NCBI GenBank assembly: GCA_964481425.1
Contig: CAYZTM010000011.1
Span: 46,310 to 110,309 of the forward strand
Length of the DNA: 64,000 nucleotides
Reading direction: 5' to 3'
From: MKUN01 sp964481425
GTDB taxonomy: Bacteria; Bacteroidota; Bacteroidia; Chitinophagales; Chitinophagaceae
The first letter of the stretch is position 1, and every line of letters begins with the position of its first letter. Positions 33,212 to 42,738 of this stretch are shown piece after piece. The notes below the pieces were generated by a model. It searched no databases and was not told the DNA's origin. It saw only the letters and a list, made by a program, of their open reading frames with translations. Made by a program: the position numbers and the translations under genes.

Positions 33212-35143
33212 ATGAAACATGCCATAGCCATGCTGCTGCTGCTCTCATCCCTCACCACATTTGCAGCACCCGGGAAAAAGGCCCCGGTCAATACCAAAAA
33301 GGCCGATTCTATATGGGTACACCGCAACTATGCCAAGCAGGAGGTCTATATACCCATGCGCGATGGCAAAAAGCTCTATACCGCCATCTACAGCCCTAAG
33401 AACATGAAGGGCCTGCACCCCATACTCTTTTTTCGTACCCCCTATTCTATAGCCCCCTATGGCAAGGATTCCTTCAAGAATTTCTGGGACTTTTACTGGA
33501 TCGATTACTTGAAGGCCGGGTATATACTGGCCCTCCAGGATGTGCGCGGCCGCTACATGAGCGAGGGCGATTTCGTGGACGTCCGCCCCTTCAACCCCGA
33601 CAAAAAAGAGGGAGATATAGATGAAAGTACCGATGCGTACGACAGCATCGACTGGCTGATAAATAACGTAAAAAACAATAATGGTAAGGTGGGCGCTCTC
33701 GGTGTTTCCTACCCCGGTTTTTACACCACCATGACCGCTATGTGCGGTCACCCAAACCTTAAAGCAGTAAGTCCGCAAGCGCCTGTAATAGATTGGTTTT
33801 CAGGCGATGATTTTCATCATAATGGTGCCTTCTTTATCATGGATGGCTTCAGCTTTTACTCCGGTTTCGGCAAGCCCCGGCCCGAGCCAACAAAACATGG
33901 CGCCAGGGGTTTTGACAACTATGGCACTAAGGATAATTATAAGTTCTACCTCGAGACCGGCAGCCTGCGCAACTTCCGCAAGCTTATGGGCGACAGCATA
34001 GCCTTCTGGAAAGATCTGTATGCCCACCCCGACCTCGACGACTGGTGGTACAATCGCGATCCCCGCAATTTTGTCAGCCACATACCCGAAAGTGTTGCCA
34101 GCCTGGTGGTGGGTGGCTTATTTGATGCCGAAGACTGTTTTGGCGCCTGGAACCTGTATAAGGCCATAGAAAAGAGGTCGAAGAACAATAACCGGCTCGT
34201 GATGGGCCCCTGGAGCCATGGCGGCTGGGCACGCACCACCGGTGAGTACCTGGGCAATGTGCGCTTTGGCAGCAAGACCTCGGAGTATTACCAAAAGCAT
34301 ATCGAGGAGCCATTTTTCAAATTTTACCTGGAGGATAAGGGCGATATAACGGATATAAAGGAGGCTAATATATTCTTCTCCGGCGCTAATGAATGGCATA
34401 CTTTCGATAAATGGCCCCCGGAGGATAAGAAGAATAAGTCCTTCTACCTGCAGCCCAATGGAGGTCTGTCGCTCGTGATACCCACGGCCGAGAACTCATC
34501 CGATAAGTACATCAGCGACCCTGACAAGCCGGTGCCCTATGCCGAAGGGGTGCATTGGAGCCGCACCCGCGAGTATATGGACGACGACCAGCGTTTTGCC
34601 TCGCGCCGCCCTGATGTGCTTACTTACCAGACCGGCCCCCTTACGGACGACCTGACCATTGGCGGCCCCGTGATAGCCGATCTTTTCGTGGCCCTCTCCA
34701 CCACCGATGCCGATTTTATAGTGAAACTCATAGATGTTTTCCCTGATGATTTTCAGTACAATGATAAGAAGGATGGCCCCGGCGATGGTAAAGATTACCC
34801 CATGGGTGGCTACCAGATGCTGGTACGTGCCGAGGTGATGCGCGGCCGCTACCGCAACAGCCTCTCCGATCCGCAGGCCTTCAAGCCCGGCGAGGTGACC
34901 GAGGTAAAATATACCCTGCCGGATGTAGCCCATGTGTTCAGGAAAGGTCACCGGGTAATGGTACAGGTACAAAGCACCTGGTTCCCCCTTGTGGACCGCA
35001 ACCCGCAGCAATTTGTAAATATATACCGTGCTTACGATGATGATTTTATAAAATCCACCATCCGCCTGTACCACGAGGCTACCAATGCCTCGCGTATCAT
35101 ATTACCTACCCTCAGCCCGGTGAATATTATGAGTAAGAACTGA
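33212..35143 (+). CDS. CocE/NonD-family X-Pro dipeptidyl-peptidase-like hydrolase
   Basis: 643 residues from ATG 33212, which gives a signal peptide (MKHAIAMLLLLSSLTTFAA). Alpha/beta hydrolase with the CocE shape: nucleophile S166 in GVSYPG, D305 in GGLFDAED and H336 in GPWSHGGW. 'FFRTPYSIAPYGKDSF' and 'ALQDVRGRYMSEG' are also typical. The C-terminal jelly-roll domain (X-Pro peptidase type) spans about residues 400-620. It likely acts in the periplasm on acylated or peptide substrates; the exact substrate cannot be told. Confidence 0.9.
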   Translation: MKHAIAMLLLLSSLTTFAAPGKKAPVNTKKADSIWVHRNYAKQEVYIPMRDGKKLYTAIYSPKNMKGLHPILFFRTPYSIAPYGKDSFKNFWDFYWIDYLKAGYILALQDVRGRYMSEGDFVDVRPFNPDKKEGDIDESTDAYDSIDWLINNVKNNNGKVGALGVSYPGFYTTMTAMCGHPNLKAVSPQAPVIDWFSGDDFHHNGAFFIMDGFSFYSGFGKPRPEPTKHGARGFDNYGTKDNYKFYLETGSLRNFRKLMGDSIAFWKDLYAHPDLDDWWYNRDPRNFVSHIPESVASLVVGGLFDAEDCFGAWNLYKAIEKRSKNNNRLVMGPWSHGGWARTTGEYLGNVRFGSKTSEYYQKHIEEPFFKFYLEDKGDITDIKEANIFFSGANEWHTFDKWPPEDKKNKSFYLQPNGGLSLVIPTAENSSDKYISDPDKPVPYAEGVHWSRTREYMDDDQRFASRRPDVLTYQTGPLTDDLTIGGPVIADLFVALSTTDADFIVKLIDVFPDDFQYNDKKDGPGDGKDYPMGGYQMLVRAEVMRGRYRNSLSDPQAFKPGEVTEVKYTLPDVAHVFRKGHRVMVQVQSTWFPLVDRNPQQFVNIYRAYDDDFIKSTIRLYHEATNASRIILPTLSPVNIMSKN

Positions 35144-35236
35144 CGGCTGTGCTTATATACCCTATTGCAAATATGAAAGCATATATATACTTTAGAGGCA
35201 TGTCTTAATTATCATCCATTATTAAAATTGCCTCTA

Positions 35237-36235
35237 ATGAGAAAAGTGCTCAAATTCATCGGTTACTTATTGCTGCTTATTATCATAGCAGTTGGTGGCT
35301 TGCTTACCTATGTTAAGCTGGCCCTGCCCAATGTTGGCCCGGCACCTGATATGAAGGTGGCCATGACCCCTGAGAATATTGAACGCGGCCGCTACCTGGC
35401 CAATTGCGTTACCGTCTGCATGGACTGCCACTCCTCCCGCGACTGGACCAAATTTTCCGGCCCCGTAGTTCCGGGCACACTGGGTAAAGGCGGCGAGCTC
35501 TTCGACCAGAAATATGGTTTCCCGGGCTCATATACTTCCCGTAACATCACTCCGGCAGGCATCAGCCGCTATACCGATGGCGAGCTGTACCGCGTCATAA
35601 CCACAGGCGTTGATAAGGAAGGTAAGGCTATGTTCCCGGTGATGCCCTACCCCTACTACGGTAGTATGGACCCTGAGGATATCAAATGTATCATAGCCTA
35701 CATACGTACGCTTCAACCTATTGATAATAAAATACCACCTCATACCAGCGATTTCCCCATGAATTTTATCATCAACACCATACCTCATAAGGCCACACCG
35801 CAAACAAGGCCGGCTATGAGCGATAAGCTCGCATACGGTGCTTACCTGGTGAATGCTGCAGGTTGCGTGGAATGCCATACACAGGTAAACCAGGGACAGA
35901 TCATCAAAGAACTTGCTTTTAGCGGCGGCCGCGAATTTCCCCTGCCTGATGGCTCAACAGTACGCTCAGCAAACATTACACCCGACCAGGAGACAGGTAT
36001 CGGGGCGTGGACCGAGGACGCCTTCATCAATCGTTTCAAGGCATATGCCGACAGCAGCTATCAGCCGCCGCTTGTTGGCAAAGGCGCCTTTAACACATGG
36101 ATGCCATGGACCATGTACTGTAACATGTCGAGGGATGACCTTGCGGCTGTATATACCTACCTCCGCAGCCTGAAACCAATGACTCACACAGTCATTAAGT
36201 TTACACCGGCATCGCAGGCAACAGCCAGCAGATAA
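35237..36235 (+). CDS. Diheme cytochrome c
   Basis: 332 residues from ATG 35237. N-terminal membrane anchor (KFIGYLLLLIIIAVGGLLTY) without a cleavage-like site. Two CxxCH heme sites: C61-x-x-C64-H65 (CMDCH) and C210-x-x-C213-H214 (CVECH), each opening a cytochrome c domain. Candidate Met ligands lie in 'AMFPVMPYPYYG' and 'NTWMPWTMYCNMS'. Role is electron transfer at the periplasmic face. It lies 93 bp after the peptidase and ends at a strong terminator. Confidence 0.9.
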   Translation: MRKVLKFIGYLLLLIIIAVGGLLTYVKLALPNVGPAPDMKVAMTPENIERGRYLANCVTVCMDCHSSRDWTKFSGPVVPGTLGKGGELFDQKYGFPGSYTSRNITPAGISRYTDGELYRVITTGVDKEGKAMFPVMPYPYYGSMDPEDIKCIIAYIRTLQPIDNKIPPHTSDFPMNFIINTIPHKATPQTRPAMSDKLAYGAYLVNAAGCVECHTQVNQGQIIKELAFSGGREFPLPDGSTVRSANITPDQETGIGAWTEDAFINRFKAYADSSYQPPLVGKGAFNTWMPWTMYCNMSRDDLAAVYTYLRSLKPMTHTVIKFTPASQATASR

Positions 36236-36260
36236 TAGTATAAGTTATTGATAATAAATA

Positions 36261-36297
36261 AACAATGACCTGTTACATAAAGTAACAGGTCATTGTT
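36261..36297. terminator. Strong bidirectional terminator
   Basis: 16-bp perfect stem AACAATGACCTGTTAC (36261-36276) with 36282-36297, 5-nt loop, then TTATAGG. It lies between the convergent cytochrome c and ABC-F genes. Confidence 0.9.
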
Positions 36298-36311
36298 TTA
36301 TAGGCTATGCT

Positions 36312-37943
36312 TTATACCAGTGCCTCACCATACATCTCTGCCCGGATGGCTTTGATCTTGTCGCTGCTTACATATTCATCAAACTCCATTTCACGGTCTA
36401 TCAGTCCGTTCGGGGTCAGTTCCAGTATGCGGTCGGCGATGGATTCTGCCAAGGCATGGTCGCGGGTGGTAAAGAGGATGGTACCTTTAAAGTCCTTCAT
36501 GCCGTTATTCAGGGCGGTGATACTTTCCAAGTCCAGGTGGTTGGTAGGCTCGTCGAAGAGTAACACATTACCTTTTAACATCATCATGCGGCTGATCATA
36601 CAGCGCATTTTCTCGCCACCGCTTAATACCGTACATTTCTTTAATGTCTCCTCCCCGGAGAAGAGCATACGGCCAAGGAAGCCACGGATGAAGGTCTCGT
36701 CCTTCTCCTCAGAGTACTGGCGCAGCCAGTCGATGAGGTTGAGGTCTATACCTTCAAAGTACTTGCTGTTATCGGCTGGCAGGTAGGTGGGCGTGATGGT
36801 AACACCCCATTTGAATTCGCCTTCAAAATCTTTATCTTCTCCTGCAAGTACCTGGTAAAATGCGGTAGTAGCCAGTGAGTTATGCGATAGTATGGCGATC
36901 TTCTGGCCGCGCTTCACATCTATGTTGATATCCTTGAAATAGACCTCACCGTTCACTGTCTTACCAAGGCCTTTTACTTCCAGTATCTGGTCGCCGGCCT
37001 CACGTATTTGGTTGTTGAACAGAATGGCGGGGTACTTACGGTTGGAGGCTACCATGTCCTCGAGCTTTATCTTATCGAGGGCCTTCTTACGGCTGGTGGC
37101 CTGCTTTGACTTGGAGGCATTGGCCGAGAAACGGGCAATGAACTCCTGCAGCTCACGTATCTTATCCTCAGCTTTCTTGTTGGCATCGGTACGCTGTTTG
37201 AGCAATAGCTGGCTGGATTCGTACCAGAAGGAGTAGTTACCGGTAAATATGGTGATCTTTCCGAAATCGATATCGGCTACGTGTGTGCAGACGGTATCGA
37301 GGAAGTGACGATCGTGCGACACCACGAGTACGATCTTATCATAGTCGGCCAGGAAGTTCTCCAGCCAGTTGATGGTCTCGAGATCCAGGTCGTTGGTAGG
37401 TTCGTCCAACAGCAGGATATCGGGATTGCCGAAAAGGGCTTGTGCTAAAAGCACACGCACTTTCTGGTTACCATCCAGTTCTTTAAGCAGCTTATAGTGA
37501 AGTTCTTCTTTAATACCGAGGTTGCTCAGCAGGGTAGCTGCATCGCTCTCGGCATTCCATCCGTCCATCTCGGCAAAAAGGGCCTCAAGCTCTCCTGCCT
37601 TTATGCCATCCTCTTCGGTAAAATCTTCCTTGGCATAGATGGCATCCTTGGCCTGCATCACCTCAAAAAGTTTTGAGTTGCCCATCATAACTGTTTGCAA
37701 TACAGACGTTTCATCAAACTGGTAGTGGTCTTGCTTCAGCACGCTCATGCGCTGGTCTTTCGATATCTCTACCCTGCCGGTGCTCGGGTCTATCTCACCT
37801 GAAAGAATCTTCATAAAGGTGGACTTCCCTGCCCCATTGGCGCCAATGATGCCATAGCAGTTGCCCTCGGTGAACTTTATGTTCACATCCTCAAACAACA
37901 CGCGCTTGCCATAGCGAAGCGATAAATTAGAAACTGATATCAT
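36312..37943 (-). CDS. ABC-F protein with one canonical and one degenerate ATP site
   Basis: 543 residues; two nucleotide-binding domains joined by a linker (about 245-310). Domain 1: Walker A GANGAGKST (34-42), Walker B ILLLDE, switch His in VVSHDRHFL; its signature is LDGNQ (156-160) instead of LSGGQ. Domain 2: no Walker A (SHNSLATTA at 353-361, lacking the G-K-S/T core), no switch His (TTRDHALA), but an intact signature LSGGE (440-444) and Walker B. Only the site made of domain 1 and the domain 2 signature is complete. ABC-F proteins act on the ribosome E site. The minus-strand TAACTTTG at 38015-38022 fits as promoter. Confidence 0.9.
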   Translation of the reverse strand: MISVSNLSLRYGKRVLFEDVNIKFTEGNCYGIIGANGAGKSTFMKILSGEIDPSTGRVEISKDQRMSVLKQDHYQFDETSVLQTVMMGNSKLFEVMQAKDAIYAKEDFTEEDGIKAGELEALFAEMDGWNAESDAATLLSNLGIKEELHYKLLKELDGNQKVRVLLAQALFGNPDILLLDEPTNDLDLETINWLENFLADYDKIVLVVSHDRHFLDTVCTHVADIDFGKITIFTGNYSFWYESSQLLLKQRTDANKKAEDKIRELQEFIARFSANASKSKQATSRKKALDKIKLEDMVASNRKYPAILFNNQIREAGDQILEVKGLGKTVNGEVYFKDINIDVKRGQKIAILSHNSLATTAFYQVLAGEDKDFEGEFKWGVTITPTYLPADNSKYFEGIDLNLIDWLRQYSEEKDETFIRGFLGRMLFSGEETLKKCTVLSGGEKMRCMISRMMMLKGNVLLFDEPTNHLDLESITALNNGMKDFKGTILFTTRDHALAESIADRILELTPNGLIDREMEFDEYVSSDKIKAIRAEMYGEALV

Positions 37944-38014
37944 GCTTTATTCGAAAAATTAGAAGTAAAACCAAAAATTAGCGGAAAATGTTATTTCAAC
38001 TGTTTTTGGAGGTG

Positions 38015-38022
38015 CAAAGTTA
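38015..38022 (-). promoter_or_regulatory. -7 box TAACTTTG upstream of the ABC-F gene
   Basis: Perfect TAnnTTTG on the minus strand, 72 bp upstream of ATG 37943, which leaves a leader of about 65 nt. The rest of the gap 37944-38190 holds only a small AGACTAC/GTAGTCT hairpin (38145-38166). Confidence 0.5.
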
Positions 38023-38190
38023 CGAAGAAATGAGGAGGAATTTTGTCTGAATCAGGATTTAAGAGATTAATAAGATTGCCAAATATTTATTGGCGAAGGG
38101 ACATCTCATAACGAATATTCTTTGCCCTTAGACCATAAAACGATAGACTACTTTGGGGGGTAGTCTGGTTTGCCCTGTAGATATTAAATG

Positions 38191-38700
38191 CTACACCACC
38201 TCCGCAAACTCCTCCGGGTGATGGCCGGCATAGTCCATAATGAGCCTGACGGTGGGCTCATTGAGGCGGATGAAGTCGGCATCGGACTGTTCCAGTTCTT
38301 TGAACTCGTTGTAGAGCAAGGCAAACTCTTCCACACTGCGCTCTTTACCCAGTATATCGCGGTGTTGTACATATATCTTCAGCACGTTATCGAGCACCTG
38401 TGCCATTTCATGTGCGCCTACTACCTGCAGCCATGCGGGCATAGCGGGCAGCAGTCCTATATATCCGTTTTGTATCAATTGTATAAAGCCCCCCTGCTCT
38501 ACCTGCGAGCGCACATAGTCGTATGATATGAGTAGTTGCTGCCCCGGCGAAAGCTCGTTGAAGAAGTCAAAGGTCTGACGCTTGTATAGCTCTTCGTGCA
38601 GGGGCGTTACCAATAGCTCATACAGGTCGTCAATATCAGTTGAGGCTTGCTTTTCTTTGAGCGCATCTGCGCTTATTTGCGGAAGGAACTGAACTGCCAT
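38191..38700 (-). CDS. DMP19/DUF4375-like protein
   Basis: 169 residues, soluble. The pattern 'LSPGQQLLISYDYVRSQVEQ' then 'GGFIQLIQNGYIGLLPAMPA' and 'LQVVGAHEMAQVLDNVL' matches DUF4375 (DMP19-type) proteins, whose role is not settled in most bacteria. Normal length. It diverges from the methyltransferase gene with 71 bp between starts. Confidence 0.75.
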   Translation of the reverse strand: MAVQFLPQISADALKEKQASTDIDDLYELLVTPLHEELYKRQTFDFFNELSPGQQLLISYDYVRSQVEQGGFIQLIQNGYIGLLPAMPAWLQVVGAHEMAQVLDNVLKIYVQHRDILGKERSVEEFALLYNEFKELEQSDADFIRLNEPTVRLIMDYAGHHPEEFAEVV

Positions 38701-38732
38701 GGTACAATGCGTTTTAAATACACGGGATAGAT

Positions 38733-38740
38733 TAGCTTTG
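38733..38740 (+). promoter_or_regulatory. -7 box TAGCTTTG
   Basis: Perfect TAnnTTTG, 31 bp upstream of the methyltransferase ATG at 38772. Confidence 0.55.
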
Positions 38741-38771
38741 TAAATGTAAGCAAGCGCAAAAGCATAGCCAA

Positions 38772-39530
38772 ATGAACGATGTTAAAGATATCTTCTCACA
38801 GCAGGCGGCAGGATATGCCCAATACCGGCCCACTACGCCTGCAGCGCTATATGATCACCTGTTTGCACAGGTGAGTGCCTTCGATATGGCCTGGGACTGT
38901 GGTACGGGCAATGGCCAGGCAGCTGTAGTACTGGCGGAGCATTTCAGGAATGTGTATGCCACCGATATCAGCCAGCAGCAACTGGACAAGGCCGTACAAA
39001 AGGCCAACATCAGCTACCGGCTGGAGCGTGCCGAGCATACTACCCTGCCCGATAACTGCGTAGATATTATAACCATAGCACAGGCGATACACTGGTTCGA
39101 TTTCGGGCCCTTTTATACTGAAGTGAAACGTGTAGCAAAAGATGGGGCTATTATAGCCGCGTGGACCTATATATTGCTACAGGTGGACAATGGCCCCATA
39201 GATGATATAGTGAACAATATCTATATAGACATACTTGGGCCCTATTGGGATAAGGAGCGCAAGTATGTGGATGAGCGTTACCAAAGTATACCCTTTCCCT
39301 TTGAGGAGCTAAAGGCCCCGGTATTTTATAATAAGGTGCAATGGACCGCAGCGCAGTTGAAAGGCTACCTGGATACGTGGTCGAGCGCGGGACATTATAA
39401 AACAAAAAATGGTCATAGCCCAGTCGATCTGATAGCGGGGGAACTGGGAAAACATTGGAAAGACGATGAAATAAAAGAAGTTATATTCCCTATTTTTATG
39501 CGCATTGGCAGGATAATAAGACCTGCATGA
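38772..39530 (+). CDS. SAM-dependent class I methyltransferase
   Basis: 252 residues. N-terminal 'DIFSQQAAGYAQYRPTTPAA' marks the Methyltransf_11-type subgroup with 'F...A..Y..RP'. SAM motif I is AWDCGTGNGQAA (about residue 39-50), acidic motif ATDISQQQLD, and post-motif 'ITIAQAIHWFDFGPFYTEVK'. The acceptor is not known. A tryptophan-catabolism gene follows on the same strand after 49 bp. Confidence 0.88.
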   Translation: MNDVKDIFSQQAAGYAQYRPTTPAALYDHLFAQVSAFDMAWDCGTGNGQAAVVLAEHFRNVYATDISQQQLDKAVQKANISYRLERAEHTTLPDNCVDIITIAQAIHWFDFGPFYTEVKRVAKDGAIIAAWTYILLQVDNGPIDDIVNNIYIDILGPYWDKERKYVDERYQSIPFPFEELKAPVFYNKVQWTAAQLKGYLDTWSSAGHYKTKNGHSPVDLIAGELGKHWKDDEIKEVIFPIFMRIGRIIRPA

Positions 39531-39579
39531 CCCTGGTCATTTCGCTTGCCATATAACATTTAGTAATTTCAACCCCTGT

Positions 39580-40611
39580 ATGGAACATAAAGAGCGCAAG
39601 CCGGTATACTATTCGGAATACCTGCAGCTTAATAAAATACTGAACGCCCAGGAGCCGGAAAGCGATAAAGAAGGTATCCGGGCCGATGATGAGATGCTGT
39701 TCATCATCATACACCAGACCTACGAGCTTTGGTTCAAGCAGATACTGCATGAGCTACAAGTGGTGAGAGGCATTTTCAAACAGCCCAACATCCATAACAA
39801 TACCCCCGACATATACAATACGGTACACAGGCTGGAGCGTGTAAGCAGGATACTGGAGGTAGCGGTGAGCCAGATGGCCGTGCTCGAAACCATGACCCCG
39901 CTCGACTTTCTTGATTTCCGCGACCTGTTGCGGCCTGCATCAGGTTTCCAGAGCATACAGTTCAAGATGATCGAGGCTACATTGGGCCTGGCCTATGAGC
40001 AGCGCCATGCAAAGAACCACTACCTCACACAGCTGAACAAGGAAGATATAGACCGGGTAAAAAAGGCGGAAACGGAACAATCGCTGCTGGTGCTGATCAA
40101 CAGGTGGCTGGAGCGTATGCCCTTTGTAAAAGACCCTGCTTACTGGCATGAGGCTGAAGGTCCCAACTTCTGGGCTACCTATCGCAAGGCCTATGCAGAG
40201 AGCCTGCAGGAGGTGGAGCGTACTAACCTTGATACCTTCGACCTGCTGTTCATGAATGACGGTAGCTACCCGGCTGAGCGGCGCTTTAGCCCCGACGCTA
40301 ACAGGAATGCACTGTTCATCATGCTGTACCGCGACTACCCCATGCTGCACCTGCCCTACGAATTGCTGGACACACTACTGGAAATAGACGAACTACTCTC
40401 CATGTGGCGGCACCGGCATATACATATGGTACAACGCACCATTGGCAAACGTGTGGGCACCGGGGGGAGCAGTGGCGCCGATTACCTGCGTGCTGCTGCA
40501 GACAGCCACTATGTGTTCAAAGAACTGGCAGAGTTGACATCGTTCCTGCTGCCGCGCCATTTGTTACCCAAACTGCCCGATACACTTACCCGCAGCCTGG
40601 GCTATCATTAA
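39580..40611 (+). CDS. kynA: Tryptophan 2,3-dioxygenase
   Basis: 343 residues. Heme enzyme that opens the indole ring of Trp to N-formylkynurenine, first step of the kynurenine route. Family signatures: 'YSEYLQLNKILNAQEPESD', 'DEMLFIIIHQTYELWFKQIL' (substrate side), 'LDFLDFRDLLRPASGFQSIQ' and 'WRHRHIHMVQRTIGKRVGTG' with the proximal heme His, then 'GGSSGADYLR'. Length is usual for the bacterial enzyme. No other kynurenine genes are nearby. Confidence 0.95.
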   Translation: MEHKERKPVYYSEYLQLNKILNAQEPESDKEGIRADDEMLFIIIHQTYELWFKQILHELQVVRGIFKQPNIHNNTPDIYNTVHRLERVSRILEVAVSQMAVLETMTPLDFLDFRDLLRPASGFQSIQFKMIEATLGLAYEQRHAKNHYLTQLNKEDIDRVKKAETEQSLLVLINRWLERMPFVKDPAYWHEAEGPNFWATYRKAYAESLQEVERTNLDTFDLLFMNDGSYPAERRFSPDANRNALFIMLYRDYPMLHLPYELLDTLLEIDELLSMWRHRHIHMVQRTIGKRVGTGGSSGADYLRAAADSHYVFKELAELTSFLLPRHLLPKLPDTLTRSLGYH

Positions 40612-40629
40612 AAATCATTCAGTACCTCC

Positions 40630-41376
40630 ATGCCTTTTGCCATAGAGATAGATCAACTGCACAAGCAGTATAAGGGCGCATGGTCGCCGGCACTGGATGG
40701 CCTGAGCCTGACGGTGAGGAAGGATACAGTAGTAGGGCTGCTGGGACCCAACGGGGCCGGTAAGACCACCAGCATCAATATACTTTGCGGACTGGTAACA
40801 GCAGATGCAGGCCGGGCCCGTATATATGATATGGACTGTGCTAAGGATACCCTTTCCATACGGGCTATGACAGGTGTGGTCCCTCAGCAAATTGCCCTCT
40901 TCTACAACATGACTGCGCTCGAGAATTTCTTTTATATAGGCAGGCTATATGGACTGCAGGATGCCATTATAAAAGAACGGGCCCAAAACCTGCTGGAGCG
41001 CCTGGGATTGGAAAAACATGCTGATAAACGCGTGGGCAGGTATAGCGGTGGGATGAAACGCAGGGCCAATATCATTGCCTCGCTGCTGCACGAGCCCAGG
41101 CTGCTGGTATTGGATGAACCTACCGCAGGCGTGGACGTACAATCGCGGGCCATGATACTCGACTTCCTGGACGAATACCATAAAAGGGGCAACACCATAT
41201 TATATACATCGCACCTGATGGAAGAAGCTGAGCAGATATGTGATGAGGTAGTGATCATAGATGAAGGGAAATTTGTAGTAAGTGGCAGTCCCACTGAATT
41301 GGTAAAAGACACAGAAGGCTGCAAACGGTTGGAAGATGTGTTCCTGCATTATACAGGACACTCTGTAAGAGACTAA
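40630..41376 (+). CDS. ABC-2 exporter ATPase
   Basis: 248 residues. Walker A GPNGAGKTT (39-47), signature YSGGMKRR, Walker B LLVLDEPTAG, switch His in LYTSHLMEE. The type is that of DrrA/YhbA-like ATPases which pair with ABC-2 permeases. It starts 18 bp after the kynA stop and 6 bp before the permease, so all three may be co-transcribed. The substrate is not known. Confidence 0.9.
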   Translation: MPFAIEIDQLHKQYKGAWSPALDGLSLTVRKDTVVGLLGPNGAGKTTSINILCGLVTADAGRARIYDMDCAKDTLSIRAMTGVVPQQIALFYNMTALENFFYIGRLYGLQDAIIKERAQNLLERLGLEKHADKRVGRYSGGMKRRANIIASLLHEPRLLVLDEPTAGVDVQSRAMILDFLDEYHKRGNTILYTSHLMEEAEQICDEVVIIDEGKFVVSGSPTELVKDTEGCKRLEDVFLHYTGHSVRD

Positions 41377-41382
41377 TAAAAC

Positions 41383-42693
41383 ATGCGAAAGACACTTGCC
41401 ACCATCATTAAAGAATGGATACTGTTCCGGCGCGACCTTGCCGGGCTGTTGTTGTTGTTCTTCATGCCCGCTATCCTTATTGTGGTCATGGCCCTTGTAC
41501 AGGATGCCCCCTTCAAAGACTACCAGGAATTACGTTTCGACCTGCTGCTGGCAGATAATGATAATGGTAGTCTTGCAGAGCAGATCAAGACGGGCCTTAA
41601 GCAAAGCAAAAACTTTCACGTAATTGACAGTATTGATGGACAAGCATTGACCGATGACCGGCTGAAACAGATGCTGCTGAAGGGAAGATATAAAGTAGGT
41701 ATCGTGATACCGAAAGGGGCAACAGCAGAAGTAGTGAACTCTGCCAACCTGATCGCCAATGACCTCTCGAAAAAGCTGGGATTGGGTAGCACTTTGCCAA
41801 CGCGCGAGGAAAGAAAAGATACTTACATACGAATGTATTTCGATCCCGTATCAAAGCCCACTTTTCGCACATCTATAAAATATGCACTGGACAAGTACAT
41901 TACTTATGCTTGCAGTAGCGAGTTGGTAAAAAGGGTATCCCGCTTAAGCAAAATGGGACAAGACAGCAGTGCCGGCGATGGCGATGATGCCAAACTGGGT
42001 AAAATATTTGATGGCGTTGGGCTGAAAGAAGAAGCCCTGAGCGATAAGGCATCGTATGCTCACCAGATGAACTCAGTGCAGCATAATGTACCTGCCTGGG
42101 CCATCTTCGGTATTTTCTTTATAGTGGTGCCCATAGCAGGCCACATCATTCGCGAACGCGAGGAAGGCAGCGCGCTCAGGATCGAACTGATACCGAAGGC
42201 CCACATATCTGTAGCCATGGGTAAGATATTGTTCTATACATTGGTGTGTACCATCCAGTTCGCACTGATGTGTTGCATCGGTATATGGGTGATGCCTATG
42301 CTCAAATTACCTGCCTTGTACCTGGGTATTCATCCATTGGCATTGATACCTATGGCCATCTCCATTGGCTTTGCGGCTACGGCCTATGGCTATTTCGTTG
42401 GCACTGTATTCAGGACCACCAACCAGGCATTACCCTTTGGGGCCATCTCCATAGTTATATTCTCTGCCATTGGCGGCATCTGGGTACCTATAGAGTTATT
42501 GTCTCCGTCCATGCAAAAGATGGCCATGATATCACCCCTGCATTGGGCGCTCGATGGCGTGCATCAACTGATATTGCGTAATGGCAGCTTTGCAGATGTT
42601 ATCCCGCATATACTCATTTTGCTCTGCTTTGGTACTTGCCTCTGGTTGATCAGTATATATCAATACAATAAGAGGGGACATTCGATACAATAA
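41383..42693 (+). CDS. ABC-2 type permease
   Basis: 436 residues. One N-terminal helix, a large periplasmic domain (about residues 45-235), then five helices at the C-terminus including 'WAIFGIFFIVVPIAGHIIRE'. Matches the YhgE/YbhR-like ABC-2 permease layout. It pairs with the ATPase just upstream and may export lipid, drug or polymer. Confidence 0.88.
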   Translation: MRKTLATIIKEWILFRRDLAGLLLLFFMPAILIVVMALVQDAPFKDYQELRFDLLLADNDNGSLAEQIKTGLKQSKNFHVIDSIDGQALTDDRLKQMLLKGRYKVGIVIPKGATAEVVNSANLIANDLSKKLGLGSTLPTREERKDTYIRMYFDPVSKPTFRTSIKYALDKYITYACSSELVKRVSRLSKMGQDSSAGDGDDAKLGKIFDGVGLKEEALSDKASYAHQMNSVQHNVPAWAIFGIFFIVVPIAGHIIREREEGSALRIELIPKAHISVAMGKILFYTLVCTIQFALMCCIGIWVMPMLKLPALYLGIHPLALIPMAISIGFAATAYGYFVGTVFRTTNQALPFGAISIVIFSAIGGIWVPIELLSPSMQKMAMISPLHWALDGVHQLILRNGSFADVIPHILILLCFGTCLWLISIYQYNKRGHSIQ

Positions 42694-42695
42694 AA

Positions 42696-42718
42696 AAGGC
42701 CCCGATTTTCGGGGCCTT
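42696..42718. terminator. Rho-independent terminator
   Basis: 9-bp stem AAGGCCCCG/CGGGGCCTT, 5-nt loop, directly after the permease stop, between convergent genes. Confidence 0.88.
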
Positions 42719-42738
42719 CTGTATATAAAAAATTAGAA

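Noticed and set aside
33245..33778. 177-residue minus-strand frame in the CocE-like gene
   Set aside because: Lies wholly inside a well-supported gene with catalytic motifs; typical antisense shadow.
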